Shown piece by piece: positions 15,393-24,441 of a stretch of DNA of 64,000 bases (its first letter is position 1; each line of letters starts with the position of its first letter). A program made the position numbers and the translations under genes. Below the pieces are notes generated by a model that was not told where the DNA came from, did not search any database, and worked only from the letters and a program-made list of their open reading frames with translations. Origin of the DNA: Caulobacter segnis ATCC 21756. GTDB lineage: Bacteria; Pseudomonadota; Alphaproteobacteria; Caulobacterales; Caulobacteraceae. The DNA is taken from positions 1,054,001-1,118,000 of the forward strand of contig NC_014100.1 of the NCBI RefSeq assembly GCF_000092285.1, read 5' to 3'.

Positions 15393-16024
15393 TGCGGGCG
15401 CTTCCCGAAGGGCTGGACCTGGCCCGCCTGTGTCACGCCTGGATCGTCGAACGGGCCGACGGCGTGAAGCTGGGCTTCACCGATCACGACCAAGACCTCG
15501 TCGTCGACGGCGTGGCCTGCAAGGCCAGTGGCGGCTGGAGCCCAGGCGCCAGCGAGGCCGGCGTCGGCTATGCGCCGGGGCAGGCGGCGGCCTTGGGCGT
15601 GCTGGACGACGCGGGAATCTCGGAGGTCGACCTCGACGCCGGGCTCTATGACGGCGCCAAGGTCTTCGCCCTGCGCGTGGACTGGAGCGCGCCGAGCCGT
15701 CTCGTGCGGCTGTGGACCGCGACGATCGCCGCGCTCAGCCGCGAGGGGCGGGCGTTCAAGGCGACCCTGGCCGGACCGGCGGCGGCGCTGGAGCGGGTGG
15801 CGGGGCGGACCTTCACGCGGCTGTGCGACGCGCGACTGGGCGATCCGCGCTGCGGCGTCGATCTCTCCGCCCATCCCGGCGCGACCTGCGACAAGCGCTG
15901 GGCGACCTGCGTCGGCGCGTTCGCCAATGGCGTCAATTTTCGAGGCTTCCCGACCGCGCCCGGCGAGGACTTCCTGACGCTGTACCCCGTCGAGGGCGAG
16001 CGCAACGACGGCGGGCGGCGGTGA
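15392..16024 (+). CDS. GTA hub protein (gp13, DUF2163)
   Basis: A 210-aa baseplate hub protein of the DUF2163 family (DLARLCHAWIVERADGVKLGFTDHD...). Four cysteines cluster in residues about 148-174 (CDARLGDPRC, then TCDKRWATC); this family's hub in the Rhodobacter GTA has been reported to hold an iron-sulphur cluster. The C-terminus GEDFLTLYP is typical. The stop TGA (16022-16024) overlaps the GTG start of gp14. Confidence 0.9.
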   Translation: MRALPEGLDLARLCHAWIVERADGVKLGFTDHDQDLVVDGVACKASGGWSPGASEAGVGYAPGQAAALGVLDDAGISEVDLDAGLYDGAKVFALRVDWSAPSRLVRLWTATIAALSREGRAFKATLAGPAAALERVAGRTFTRLCDARLGDPRCGVDLSAHPGATCDKRWATCVGAFANGVNFRGFPTAPGEDFLTLYPVEGERNDGGRR

Positions 16025-16566
16025 GGGCGCATAGATGCTCCCCCGCGATGCGGGGGAGCTGTCGCGGAGCGACTGAGGGGGCAAGCGCGGCGGATGCCCA
16101 GCTCGCCCCCTCCGGCCCTCTGGGCCACCTCCCCCGCAGCGCGGGGGAGGATCTCGTCGTCACCCAAGCCCGCCTCTGGCTCGGAACCCCCTACCGTCAC
16201 CAGGCCTCGACCCTCGGCGCGGGCTGCGACTGCCTGGGGCTGGTGCGTGGCGTCTGGCGGGCGATTCACGGCGTCGAGCCGGAAGCTCCGCCGCCCTACC
16301 GCCCCGACTGGGCCGAGGTCGGCGAGCGGGAGCTCCTGCTCGAGGCGTTCGCCCGCTGGCTGGCGCCGGTCCCGCTGTCCGGCGCCCGTCCCGGCGACGT
16401 CCTGGTCTTCCGCATGGCGCCCGGGGCGGTGGCCAAGCACTGCGCGATCCAGTCCGGACCCGACCGGATGATCCACGCCTACTGGGGCCGCGCCTGCGTC
16501 GAGAGCGCCCTGGGGCGCTGGTGGCGCGAGCGTCTGGTCGCGGTGTTCCGTTTTCCCTCCGTCTGA
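16021..16566 (+). CDS. GTA tail peptidase (gp14, NlpC/P60) with repeat-derived N-terminus
   Basis: A 181-aa cell-wall peptidase for penetrating the recipient's murein. The domain begins near VTQARLWLGTPYRHQAS and holds the catalytic cysteine in GCDCLGLVRG, a histidine in AVAKHCAIQ and the usual GDVLVF strand. In-frame start codons upstream of the domain are GTG 16021 (overlapping the gp13 stop) and ATG 16048; both lie before or inside the palindromic element at 16034-16153. The first 34-43 residues are therefore translated repeat, unlike any NlpC protein I know. An unconventional start at the domain boundary is the alternative. Confidence 0.85.
   Translation: MRAHRCSPAMRGSCRGATEGASAADAQLAPSGPLGHLPRSAGEDLVVTQARLWLGTPYRHQASTLGAGCDCLGLVRGVWRAIHGVEPEAPPPYRPDWAEVGERELLLEAFARWLAPVPLSGARPGDVLVFRMAPGAVAKHCAIQSGPDRMIHAYWGRACVESALGRWWRERLVAVFRFPSV
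16034..16153. repeat. Type B palindromic element inside the gp14 reading frame
   Basis: GATGCTCCCCCGCGATGCGGGGGAGC at the left and CACCTCCCCCGCAGCGCGGGGGAGGATC at the right, with a centre of about 25 bp; in opposite orientation to the copy at 9830-9950. It stands at the gp13/gp14 junction and is open in the gp14 frame throughout. Confidence 0.8.
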
Positions 16567-16576
16567 GGAGCATCCC

Positions 16577-19500
16577 ATGGCTCAAGTCATCCTCTCCAGC
16601 GTCGGCGCGGCGATCGGCGGGCCGCTGGGCGCCGTGGCCGGGGCGGCGGTGGGCGCGGCGGTCGACCAGGCCGCGCTGTCGGCGCTGTCGCCCGCGCGGC
16701 AGGTCGGTCCGCGCATTCCGGAGCTGCGCCTGACCGGCGCCGCCGAGGGCGCGGCCCTGCCGTGCGTGTTCGGTCGCGCGCGGGTCGGCGGCCAGGTGAT
16801 CTGGGCCGCGCGCTTCCGCGAGAAGCGGGTCGAGGGGCGCGTCGGCGGCTCCAAGGGCCAGAAGACGACCTCGTACGCCTACAGCCTGTCGTTCGCCGTG
16901 GCGGTGGCCGAGGGGCCGATCGATGGCGTCGGCCGGGTCTGGGCCGATGGACGGGTCATGGACCTCTCGAGCGCGACGATGCGCGTGCATCTGGGGACCG
17001 AGGACCAGGCGCCCGATCCGCTGATCGCCGCCATCGAAGGCCTGGCGCCGGCCTATCGCGGCGTCGCCTATGTGGTCTTCGAGGATCTGCCCCTAGAGGC
17101 GTTCGGAAACCGCCCGCCGCAGCTGTCGTTCGAGGTGTTCCGGCGGCCGCGCGCGCCGGGCGATCCGCCGGGGCTGGAGGAGCGGCTGCGCGGGGTCTGC
17201 CTGATCCCAGGCGCGGGCGAGTTCGTCTATGCGACCGAGGCGGTCCTGCGCCGCGAGGGCCTGACCCGCACCGCCAGCGAGAGCGTCCATAACGCTGACG
17301 GCCGCGCCGATCTGGTCGTGGCGCTGGACCAGCTGCAGGCGCAGCTGCCGAACGTCGATCACGTCACCCTGGTCGTCGCCTGGTTCGGGACCGACCTGCT
17401 CTGTGGCCAGTGCCAGATCCGGCCGGGCGTCGAGCAGGCGGCCAAGGACACCTTGCCGGTCGCCTGGAGCGTGGCGGGCGTCGATCGCTCCGGCGCGCAC
17501 CTCGTCTCGCTGAAGGACGGGAAACCGGCCTATGGCGGCACGCCGGCCGACGTGGTGGTGCTGCAGGCGATCGCCGAGCTGAAGCGGCGAGGGCTGAAGG
17601 TCACGCTCTATCCGTTCATCCTGATGGACACGCCGCCGGGCCAGCCGGCCTATCCCTGGCGTGGCCGGATCGCCTGCGAGACGGGGGCGGATGGTGCTGC
17701 GGCCGCGACGGCCCAGGTGAACGCCTTCTTCGACGGTGAGTGGGGCCTGCGCCGGATGGTGTTGCACCAGGCCAGTCTCGCGGCCCAAGCCGGCGGCGTG
17801 GACGGCTTCGTCATCGGCTCGGAGTTGCGCGGCATGACCACGACGCGCGGGCCGGGCGGGACCTATCCCGCGGTCGCCAAGCTGAGGAGCCTGGCCGCCG
17901 AGGTTCGCGGCGTGCTGGGCGCGACCCCCAAGCTCGGCTACGCGGCCGACTGGAGCGAGTATTTCGGCCACCAGCCCGCCGACGGGACGGGCCACGCAGT
18001 GTTCCACCTCGATCCGCTATGGGCCGATCCCAACATCGATTTCATCGGCGTCGACTGGTATCCGCCGATCACCGACTGGCGCGAGGGCGAGGCGCATCTG
18101 GACGCCGCCGCCGGCTTCCTGGGCCCTCACGATCCGACCTATCTGCGCGCGGGCCTGACCGGCGGCGAGGGCTTCGACTGGTACTATCCGAGCCAAGCGG
18201 CGCGCGACTCCCAGGTCCGCAGCCCGATCACCGACGGCGCCCATGGCGAGGCCTGGATGTTCCGGCCCAAGGACCTGAAGGCCTGGTGGAGCAACGCGCA
18301 CTTCGACCGCCCCGGCGGCGTCCGCGCGGCGACGCCGACGGCCTGGGCTCCGCGCTCCAAGCCGATCCGCCTGACCGAGTTCGGCTGCCCGGCGGTCGAC
18401 AAGGGAAGCAATTCGCCGAACCTCTTCATCGACCCGAAGAGCTCGGAGAGTTTCCTGCCGCCGTATTCGACCGGCGAGCGCGACGACTTCGGCCAAAGGC
18501 GCTGCCTGGAGGCGGTGCTGGCCTGGCTGGACGAGCCGAGCGCCAACCCGGTCTCGCCGGTCTATGGCGGGCCGATGATCGAGGCGGCCAGCGCCTGGTG
18601 CTGGGACGCGCGGCCGTTCCCCGACTTCCCGGCCCGCGCCGACGTCTGGGCGGATGGGAGTTCCTGGACCCTGGGCCACTGGCTGACGGGCCGCGCCGGG
18701 ATCGCGCCGCTGCCCGAACTGATCCGGGCCTTGGGCGCCCGCGCTGGGGTTTCGATCGATCCGGGTGAGGCCGGCGGGGCGGTGGGCGGCTATGTGGTCG
18801 ATCGGCCAATGCGCCTGCGCGACGCCCTCTCGCCGCTGACCGAGGCCTTCGCGCTGGATCCGGTCGAGCGCGGCGACCACGTGCGGATGATGGCCCGCTC
18901 GGGCCGCGTGGCGGGCGCCCTGGCCGAGGCCGACCTCGTGCGACCCGACGACGGTGTGACCGAGCGCGAAACCCGCGTGCTGGAGCCCGCCGCCGAGACC
19001 TTGCGCCTGCGCTTTCTGGACGCCGGCCGCGACTATCAGGTGGGCGCGATCGTCGTGCGGCGCGAGCAGGGGGCGGGGACGCGCGACGCCGACGCGCCGA
19101 TCGTCCTGGCCGCGCCCGACGCCGAGGCCTGCGCCCGCCGGATGCTGGCCGCCGACGAGGCCGCGCGTCGCTCGCGGATCGTTCACCTGTCGCCCTCGGC
19201 CGCGTTGCGGCTGGAGCCCGGCGATCGCCTGGCCCACGACGGCGGCGCCTGGCGGGTGTCGCGGCTCGATCTCGACGAGCGGCCCCGTGCGACCCTGGTC
19301 CCGGTCGTGGCCGGGCAGGGCGTGGCCGGCGGCCTCGACTGGACGCCGGCCCCGCCGCGCGAGCCCGCGCCGCCGCCGGCGCTGCGCGTGCTGGACTTGC
19401 CGTCGAACGGCGCGTTGACGGATGACGCCCGTCCGCTGGTCGCCGCCGCGAGCGCGCCTTGGCGGCCGCTGGAGATCCACGCCGGCGCCGATCTCGACAC

Positions 19501-20284
19501 GCTCAGCGTCCGGGCGCGGGTGAGCCAGCCCGCGACGCTGGGCGTGACCCTGACCGACTTCGCGCCCGCCTCGCCGCATCGCCTCGATCGGGCGGGGAGC
19601 CTGACGGTGCGAATGGAGGGGAACAGCCTGTCTTCGGCGCCGCTGGGCGCGATGCTGGCCGGTCGCAACGCTCTTGCGGTCATGGCCGCCGACGGCGCGT
19701 GGGAGGTGATCGGCTTCCGCGACGCGGCGCTGCTGTCGCCCGACGTCTGGCGTCTCTCCGGCCTGTTGCGCGGCCAGCGCGACGGCGCGGCGACCGAGAC
19801 GACCGTCTTGGCGGGCGCGCCCGTGGTGCTGCTGGACGAGGCCGTGGTCCCGATGGAGGTCGCGGCTTTCGAGCGCGGCGCGCCGCTGACGGTGCGCGCC
19901 GCGCCGGCGGGCGGTCCTCCGGCGGGCGCGGGGACGAGCCAGGCGACGATCGTCTGGACCGGCCGAGCCCTGCGGCCCTTGGCGCCGGCGCATCTGCGGA
20001 CGCGTGCGATCGGCGGCGATTTGCGGGTCTCGTGGATCCGCCGCGCCCGCGCCGGCGGCGACGTCTGGGCCGGCGAGGTTCCGCTGGTCGAGGGCCTCGA
20101 GCGCTATCGTGTCCGGGTGCTGGACGGCGCGGCGGTGCTGCGCGAGGTCGAGCTGTCGGAGCCTGCGTTCGTCTACACGGCGGCGATGCGAACCGCCGAC
20201 GCCCCGTCGCTCGCGGCCCTGATCGAGGTCGCCCAGGCCGACGCCCTTCATGGCTGGGGCGCCGTGTCGATGACAGGGTTGTGA
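16577..20284 (+). CDS. GTA megatron/host-specificity protein (gp15) with TIM barrel
   Basis: A 1235-aa tail tip protein. The N-terminus has a glycine/alanine-rich hydrophobic stretch (VGAAIGGPLGAVAGAAVGAAV) and phage-tail segments. About residues 420-720 form the GTA TIM-barrel domain (FIGVDWYPPITDWREGEAH, EGFDWYYPS, LTEFGCPAVDKGSN), followed by phage-tail_3-like and fibronectin-like beta domains. In RcGTA the homologue forms the central spike and touches the host surface. ATG 16577 follows GAGGAG by 6 bp. It is the last GTA structural gene in the cluster. Confidence 0.95.
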   Translation: MAQVILSSVGAAIGGPLGAVAGAAVGAAVDQAALSALSPARQVGPRIPELRLTGAAEGAALPCVFGRARVGGQVIWAARFREKRVEGRVGGSKGQKTTSYAYSLSFAVAVAEGPIDGVGRVWADGRVMDLSSATMRVHLGTEDQAPDPLIAAIEGLAPAYRGVAYVVFEDLPLEAFGNRPPQLSFEVFRRPRAPGDPPGLEERLRGVCLIPGAGEFVYATEAVLRREGLTRTASESVHNADGRADLVVALDQLQAQLPNVDHVTLVVAWFGTDLLCGQCQIRPGVEQAAKDTLPVAWSVAGVDRSGAHLVSLKDGKPAYGGTPADVVVLQAIAELKRRGLKVTLYPFILMDTPPGQPAYPWRGRIACETGADGAAAATAQVNAFFDGEWGLRRMVLHQASLAAQAGGVDGFVIGSELRGMTTTRGPGGTYPAVAKLRSLAAEVRGVLGATPKLGYAADWSEYFGHQPADGTGHAVFHLDPLWADPNIDFIGVDWYPPITDWREGEAHLDAAAGFLGPHDPTYLRAGLTGGEGFDWYYPSQAARDSQVRSPITDGAHGEAWMFRPKDLKAWWSNAHFDRPGGVRAATPTAWAPRSKPIRLTEFGCPAVDKGSNSPNLFIDPKSSESFLPPYSTGERDDFGQRRCLEAVLAWLDEPSANPVSPVYGGPMIEAASAWCWDARPFPDFPARADVWADGSSWTLGHWLTGRAGIAPLPELIRALGARAGVSIDPGEAGGAVGGYVVDRPMRLRDALSPLTEAFALDPVERGDHVRMMARSGRVAGALAEADLVRPDDGVTERETRVLEPAAETLRLRFLDAGRDYQVGAIVVRREQGAGTRDADAPIVLAAPDAEACARRMLAADEAARRSRIVHLSPSAALRLEPGDRLAHDGGAWRVSRLDLDERPRATLVPVVAGQGVAGGLDWTPAPPREPAPPPALRVLDLPSNGALTDDARPLVAAASAPWRPLEIHAGADLDTLSVRARVSQPATLGVTLTDFAPASPHRLDRAGSLTVRMEGNSLSSAPLGAMLAGRNALAVMAADGAWEVIGFRDAALLSPDVWRLSGLLRGQRDGAATETTVLAGAPVVLLDEAVVPMEVAAFERGAPLTVRAAPAGGPPAGAGTSQATIVWTGRALRPLAPAHLRTRAIGGDLRVSWIRRARAGGDVWAGEVPLVEGLERYRVRVLDGAAVLREVELSEPAFVYTAAMRTADAPSLAALIEVAQADALHGWGAVSMTGL

Positions 20285-20377
20285 TAAAAATGCCACATGA
20301 GGGCTTGCGCGCCGCGCTGGACGTTCTAGATGGAGGGCGTTACCCCAACCTGCCCGCAAGTTCGATGAGGACCTTCC

Positions 20378-21310
20378 TTGGCGCGTGACCCCTACCAGGA
20401 ACTCGGCGTTTCCCGCACCGCGAGCGCGGACGAGATCCGCAAGGCGTTCCGCAAGCTCGCCAAGCAGCACCATCCTGACGCCAACCCCGGCGACAAGAAG
20501 GCCGAGGAGAAGTTCAAGCAGGTCAGCGCGGCCTTCGACATCCTGGGCGACGCCGAGAAGCGCAAGAAGTTCGACCTGGGCCAGATCGACGCCGATGGGC
20601 GCGAGACCATGCGCGGCTTCGGCGGCCAGCCCGGCAACGGGCCGTTCAACGCCGGCGGCTTCGGCCGCGGCGGCTTCCGCGTCGACGAGGGCGCCGAGAT
20701 CGACCTGTCGGACCTGTTCGGCGGCATGTTCGGCGGCGGTCGCGGTCCGTTCGGTGGCGGTGGGGGCGGCCAGGCCGGCGGCTTCGCCCCGCGCGGCGCG
20801 GACGTCAAGGCCAAGCTGGAGATCGACCTGGAAGAGGCGATCAAGGGCGGCAAGAAGCGCGTGGCCTTCTCGGACGGCCGCACGATCGACGTGACCATCC
20901 CGGCCGGCGCCCAGGAAGGCCAGACTCTTCGCCTCAAAGGCCAGGGCGGCCCGGGACGCGGCGGGGCGGGCGACGCCATGATCGAACTGGCGATCAAGCC
21001 GCACCCGATCTATCGCCGCGAGGGCGAAGCGCTGGTCATGGACCTGCCGATCTCGGTTCCCGACGCGGTGCTGGGCGGCAAGGTCGAGGCCCCGACCCCC
21101 GACGGCAATGTGATGCTGAACGTGCCCAAGGGCAGCAACAGCGGCCAGACCCTGCGCCTGAAGGGCCGCGGCTTCGCCGACGCCAAGGGCAAGCGCGGCG
21201 ACCTCCTGGCGCGGCTCGTCGTGACCCTTCCCGAGACGATCGACCAGGACCTCGAGAAGTTCGCCCAGGCCTGGCGTGACCAGAAGCCGTACACGCCGAA
21301 GCGGAAATGA
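20378..21310 (+). CDS. DnaJ-family cochaperone, CbpA-like (no zinc fingers)
   Basis: A 310-aa J-protein starting at TTG 20378 (GATGAGGA 7 bp upstream). It has a J domain, residues 1-70, with HHPDANPG containing the HPD that stimulates DnaK; a Gly/Phe-rich linker (GGMFGGGRGPFGGG); then two C-terminal substrate-binding domains (IPAGAQEGQTLRLKGQG and VPKGSNSGQTLRLKGRG). The cysteine-rich zinc region of true DnaJ is absent, so this is the class II/CbpA type. Transcribed in the same direction as the GTA genes 93 bp after gp15, but probably independent. Confidence 0.92.
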   Translation: MARDPYQELGVSRTASADEIRKAFRKLAKQHHPDANPGDKKAEEKFKQVSAAFDILGDAEKRKKFDLGQIDADGRETMRGFGGQPGNGPFNAGGFGRGGFRVDEGAEIDLSDLFGGMFGGGRGPFGGGGGGQAGGFAPRGADVKAKLEIDLEEAIKGGKKRVAFSDGRTIDVTIPAGAQEGQTLRLKGQGGPGRGGAGDAMIELAIKPHPIYRREGEALVMDLPISVPDAVLGGKVEAPTPDGNVMLNVPKGSNSGQTLRLKGRGFADAKGKRGDLLARLVVTLPETIDQDLEKFAQAWRDQKPYTPKRK

Positions 21311-21428
21311 CGCTTCGCCGCGTCGCGGAGCGGCAGCGTCTTTTGGGCGCGCCTCCCAAGCTTGCCTCCAAGCCGCGCCCGTCCTAGGGAATCCCTATCC
21401 CTCTAGCGAACTGAACGGGTCCGTCTCC

Positions 21429-24008
21429 ATGGTTCTGGTCAGCCTACTGGCGCTCATGCAGGTCGCCGCCCCGCTTCAGGAGACACCGGTTTCCCAGGCG
21501 CCGCCGGAGAGCGAGCAGACCGCGCTGATCGAGGGGCTTCTGGTCAAGGCCGTGCGGGGCAAGGCCAACGGCCCGGCCCAGCCCGAGCTGACCCTCGACG
21601 CCTCGGAGATCCAGGCCACCGGGGCCAGCACCATCGAGGACCTGGTCGCCCTGCTGGCGCCTGAAATCACCACCGGCGAACCGGACGCCCCGCCGCCGAT
21701 CTACCTGGCCAACGGCCGGCGCATCTCGGGCTTCCAGGAGATCAGCGGCCTTCCCAGCCAGGCGATCGAGCGCATGGACGTGCTGCCGCCCGCCACGGCG
21801 CTGGCCTATGGCTATCGACCCAATCAGCGGGTCGTGAATTTCGTCCTGCGCAAGCGCTTCCGGTCCGTGACCGCCGAGCTGGAAGAGACCGCGACGACCC
21901 GCGAGGGGCGCACGGCCGAGCGCTTCGACGGCGACGCCTTCCGCCTGGCCGGCGACGAGCGGACGACCGTGGGCCTGGACTGGCGCCAGGAGTCGACCCT
22001 GTTCGAGGCCGAGCGCGACATCTACCGCGTCCCCTCGGCGACCTCGCCCTACGGCCTGATCGGCAATGTCGCCGGCGCATCGTTCGGCGCGGAGATCGAC
22101 CCGGCTCTCTCGGCCCTCGCCGGCGGCCTCGTCACCCTGGCGCGCGCGCCGGAGGCGGCTTGGCGCGGCGCGGTCCCGCTGGGGGCCTTCGCGGCGGGCG
22201 CCGGCGATCCGGACCTGAGCGGCGTCACCGCCAACCGCAGCCTGCTGCCGTCGCTGGGCCAGGGGAACGTCAAGGCCGCCATCACCCGGGACCTCGCCCA
22301 CAGCGTGGCGCTGACCGTCAGCCTGGACCTGGAGGACGCCAAGCGCACCAGCTTCCTGGGCTTGCCCGCGACCTCGGTGAAGCTGCCGGCGGCGAGCCCG
22401 TTCTCGCCGTTCGCCCAGGACGTGACCGTCTACCGGTATCTGGACGCGCCGTGGTCGCAGCTGCGCGAGCAGGACAGCTTCAAGGGTCAGCTGGCCATGG
22501 CCGCCAACGGCTATGTCCAGGACTGGCGCTGGTCCCTCAACGGGACGTACGAGCGCAACGACAACGAGACGACCACCGGCCGGGGCGTCGATTCCAGCGC
22601 CTGGAAGGCGGCCGTCGCGGCGGGCGACCCGGCGGTCAACCCGTTCGGCCCCATCCCCCGCGCCCTCCTCAAGGCCAACGCCCAGGACGTGGCCAAGTCG
22701 AGCTCCAGGACCGCCAAGGCCGAACTGGTCCTCAACGGTGACGTCGCCGAGATCCCGGCCGGCCGGGTCTCCTCGACGCTGAAGCTGGGCGGGGAGCGGG
22801 TCGAGCAGATGTCCGACGCCCTGCGCAACGGCGCGCCGATGCGCACCGACTACGATCGCCGCACGATCACGCTGCAGGGCGATATCGACCTGCCCCTGGC
22901 CAGTCGCTCGCACGATGTCGCGCCGGTGCTGGGCGAGCTGACCGCCAGCGTCAACGCCGGCTACAACATCGAGACGTTCAAGGACCGCCTGGCCTTGGGC
23001 GCCGGGCTGCAATGGTCGCCGGCCAATCTGGTCAGCGTGAACCTCAGCCTGAACGAGGAACAGTCCGCGCCGAACGCCAACCAGATCGTCGATCCGGTGG
23101 TCCTGACTCCCAGCGTCACGGTGTTCGACTTCGCCACGGGCCAGAGCGTCACCGTCAGTCGCCTCGAAGGCGGCAATCGCGCCCTGGCCAACGACCGTCG
23201 GCGCACGCTGCGGGCGGGCGTCAATCTGCGACCGATCGGGCGTGACGGCGGCGAGACCCGCCTGACGCTGAACGCCAACTATGTGCTGACTCACATCGAA
23301 GACCCGATCTCCAACTTCCCGCTGCTGACGCCGGCCCTGGAAGCGGCCTTCCCCGAGCGCTTCACGCGCAACGCCGAGGGGGTGCTGACGGCGATCGACA
23401 GCCGGCCGCTGAACTTCGACGCCATCGACCGCGAGGAGCTGCGCGGCGGCCTGAACCTGACCCGCTTCTTCGGCCGCCGGAAGCCCGGCGCGCCCAAGGG
23501 CGCCAAGCCGGACCTCAAGAACGCCGGCCAGGTGCAGCTGTCGCTGAACTACGTGCTGCGGCTGCGCGACGAGACCACCCTGCGCCAAGGCCTGCCGCCG
23601 CTGGATCTGCTGAACGGCGCCAGCACCAGCCGTCGCGGCCAGCCGCGCGAGGAGCTGACCTTCCGCGTCAACGCCTTCCGGCAGGGGCTGGGCGTCAACC
23701 TGAACGGGGCCTGGCGCGGCGGCAGCGTCATCGATACGGGCCCCACCACCGGCGCCCTGCGCTTCGAGGACCAGGCGACGGTCAACCTGTCGGCCTTCTA
23801 CGAGGTGCCGCGCGACCTGAAGGCCGGGCCCGCCACGACCTTGCTGGCCGGGGCGCGCGTGACCCTGGCGGCCGACAACCTCTTTTACAGCCGCCCCGTG
23901 GCTCGGGACACCAAGGGCGCGACGCCTCAGGCCTATCAAGCCGACTACCTGGATCCGCTGGGCCGCACGGTGAAGCTGACTCTGAGGAAAAGCCTCATCG
24001 CGATGTGA
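21429..24008 (+). CDS. TonB-dependent receptor-like outer membrane protein
   Basis: An 859-aa exported protein. It has a hydrophobic start (MVLVSLLALMQVAAPL), a plug domain at about residues 50-145 (STIEDLVALLAP, PPIYLANGRRISGF, AIERMDVLPPATALAYGYRP) and then a long beta-barrel with alternating strands ending in KLTLRKSLIAM. The plug's normal glycine-rich motif is modified and there is no obvious TonB box, as in a subset of Caulobacterales receptors annotated only as TonB-plug proteins. Ligand unknown. ATG 21429 is the best start; upstream in-frame codons run back into dnaJ. A PepSY/two-component operon follows. Confidence 0.78.
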   Translation: MVLVSLLALMQVAAPLQETPVSQAPPESEQTALIEGLLVKAVRGKANGPAQPELTLDASEIQATGASTIEDLVALLAPEITTGEPDAPPPIYLANGRRISGFQEISGLPSQAIERMDVLPPATALAYGYRPNQRVVNFVLRKRFRSVTAELEETATTREGRTAERFDGDAFRLAGDERTTVGLDWRQESTLFEAERDIYRVPSATSPYGLIGNVAGASFGAEIDPALSALAGGLVTLARAPEAAWRGAVPLGAFAAGAGDPDLSGVTANRSLLPSLGQGNVKAAITRDLAHSVALTVSLDLEDAKRTSFLGLPATSVKLPAASPFSPFAQDVTVYRYLDAPWSQLREQDSFKGQLAMAANGYVQDWRWSLNGTYERNDNETTTGRGVDSSAWKAAVAAGDPAVNPFGPIPRALLKANAQDVAKSSSRTAKAELVLNGDVAEIPAGRVSSTLKLGGERVEQMSDALRNGAPMRTDYDRRTITLQGDIDLPLASRSHDVAPVLGELTASVNAGYNIETFKDRLALGAGLQWSPANLVSVNLSLNEEQSAPNANQIVDPVVLTPSVTVFDFATGQSVTVSRLEGGNRALANDRRRTLRAGVNLRPIGRDGGETRLTLNANYVLTHIEDPISNFPLLTPALEAAFPERFTRNAEGVLTAIDSRPLNFDAIDREELRGGLNLTRFFGRRKPGAPKGAKPDLKNAGQVQLSLNYVLRLRDETTLRQGLPPLDLLNGASTSRRGQPREELTFRVNAFRQGLGVNLNGAWRGGSVIDTGPTTGALRFEDQATVNLSAFYEVPRDLKAGPATTLLAGARVTLAADNLFYSRPVARDTKGATPQAYQADYLDPLGRTVKLTLRKSLIAM

Positions 24009-24050
24009 GGCGGCAAAGCGTGTACGGCCGTGACAGAACGACGCAGCCCG

Positions 24051-24081
24051 TTCATAAGCTGGGCGTTCAGTCTCCATTCAG
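24051..24081 (+). promoter_or_regulatory. Direct repeats TTCA(T/G), possible response-regulator boxes
   Basis: TTCAT at 24051, TTCAG at 24066 and TTCAG at 24077 lie just upstream of the PepSY gene; the last two are 11 bp apart (one helical turn). Tandem boxes with an 11-bp period are the usual binding pattern of OmpR/PhoB-type regulators, and such a regulator is encoded in this operon (24442-25119). Autoregulation is inference. Confidence 0.4.
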
Positions 24082-24105
24082 CCACGTTCCGTTAGACCGG
24101 AGAGC

Positions 24106-24426
24106 ATGAAAACGATCCGCGTCATCCTCGTCGCCGCCGCGCTGGCCGCCGCCCTTCCGGGCGCGGCCTCGGCGCAGCGTCGCGGTCCTGACTCGCTGGG
24201 CGCCGACTGGCGCGCGCAGCAGGACGAGGCGCGTGGCGGCGTGCAGTCGGGCCGGCTGGTGCCGCTGTCGCGGGTGATCGAGATGATCGCGCGCCGCGTG
24301 CCGGGCCGCGTGCTGGACGCCGGCCTCGAGGGCCGCAACTACCGCGTTCGCTGGGCCACGGCGGACGGGCGTCGTATCGACTTCATCGTCGACGCCGAGA
24401 CCGGCCAGATCCTGAGCGGGGGCTGA
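24106..24426 (+). CDS. Exported PepSY-domain protein
   Basis: A 106-aa protein with a Sec signal (cleavage after ASA, about residue 23) and one PepSY domain (VPLSRVIEMIARRVPGRVLDAGL, ending FIVDAETGQIL). PepSY proteins sit in the periplasm, often next to sensor kinases, and are thought to bind or inhibit partners there. Only 15 bp separate it from the response regulator, so it is likely co-transcribed and may modulate the kinase. Confidence 0.88.
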   Translation: MKTIRVILVAAALAAALPGAASAQRRGPDSLGADWRAQQDEARGGVQSGRLVPLSRVIEMIARRVPGRVLDAGLEGRNYRVRWATADGRRIDFIVDAETGQILSGG

Positions 24427-24441
24427 GGAGTCTCTTAGAAC

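Noticed and set aside
5449..20284. Functional prophage
   Set aside because: Gene order and families match the GTA head-tail cluster; there is no integrase, replication, repressor or lysis module in the window.
18017..21004. A 995-codon minus-strand open frame opposite gp15 and dnaJ
   Set aside because: It spans the gp15/dnaJ boundary and has shadow composition; both plus-strand genes have clear motifs.
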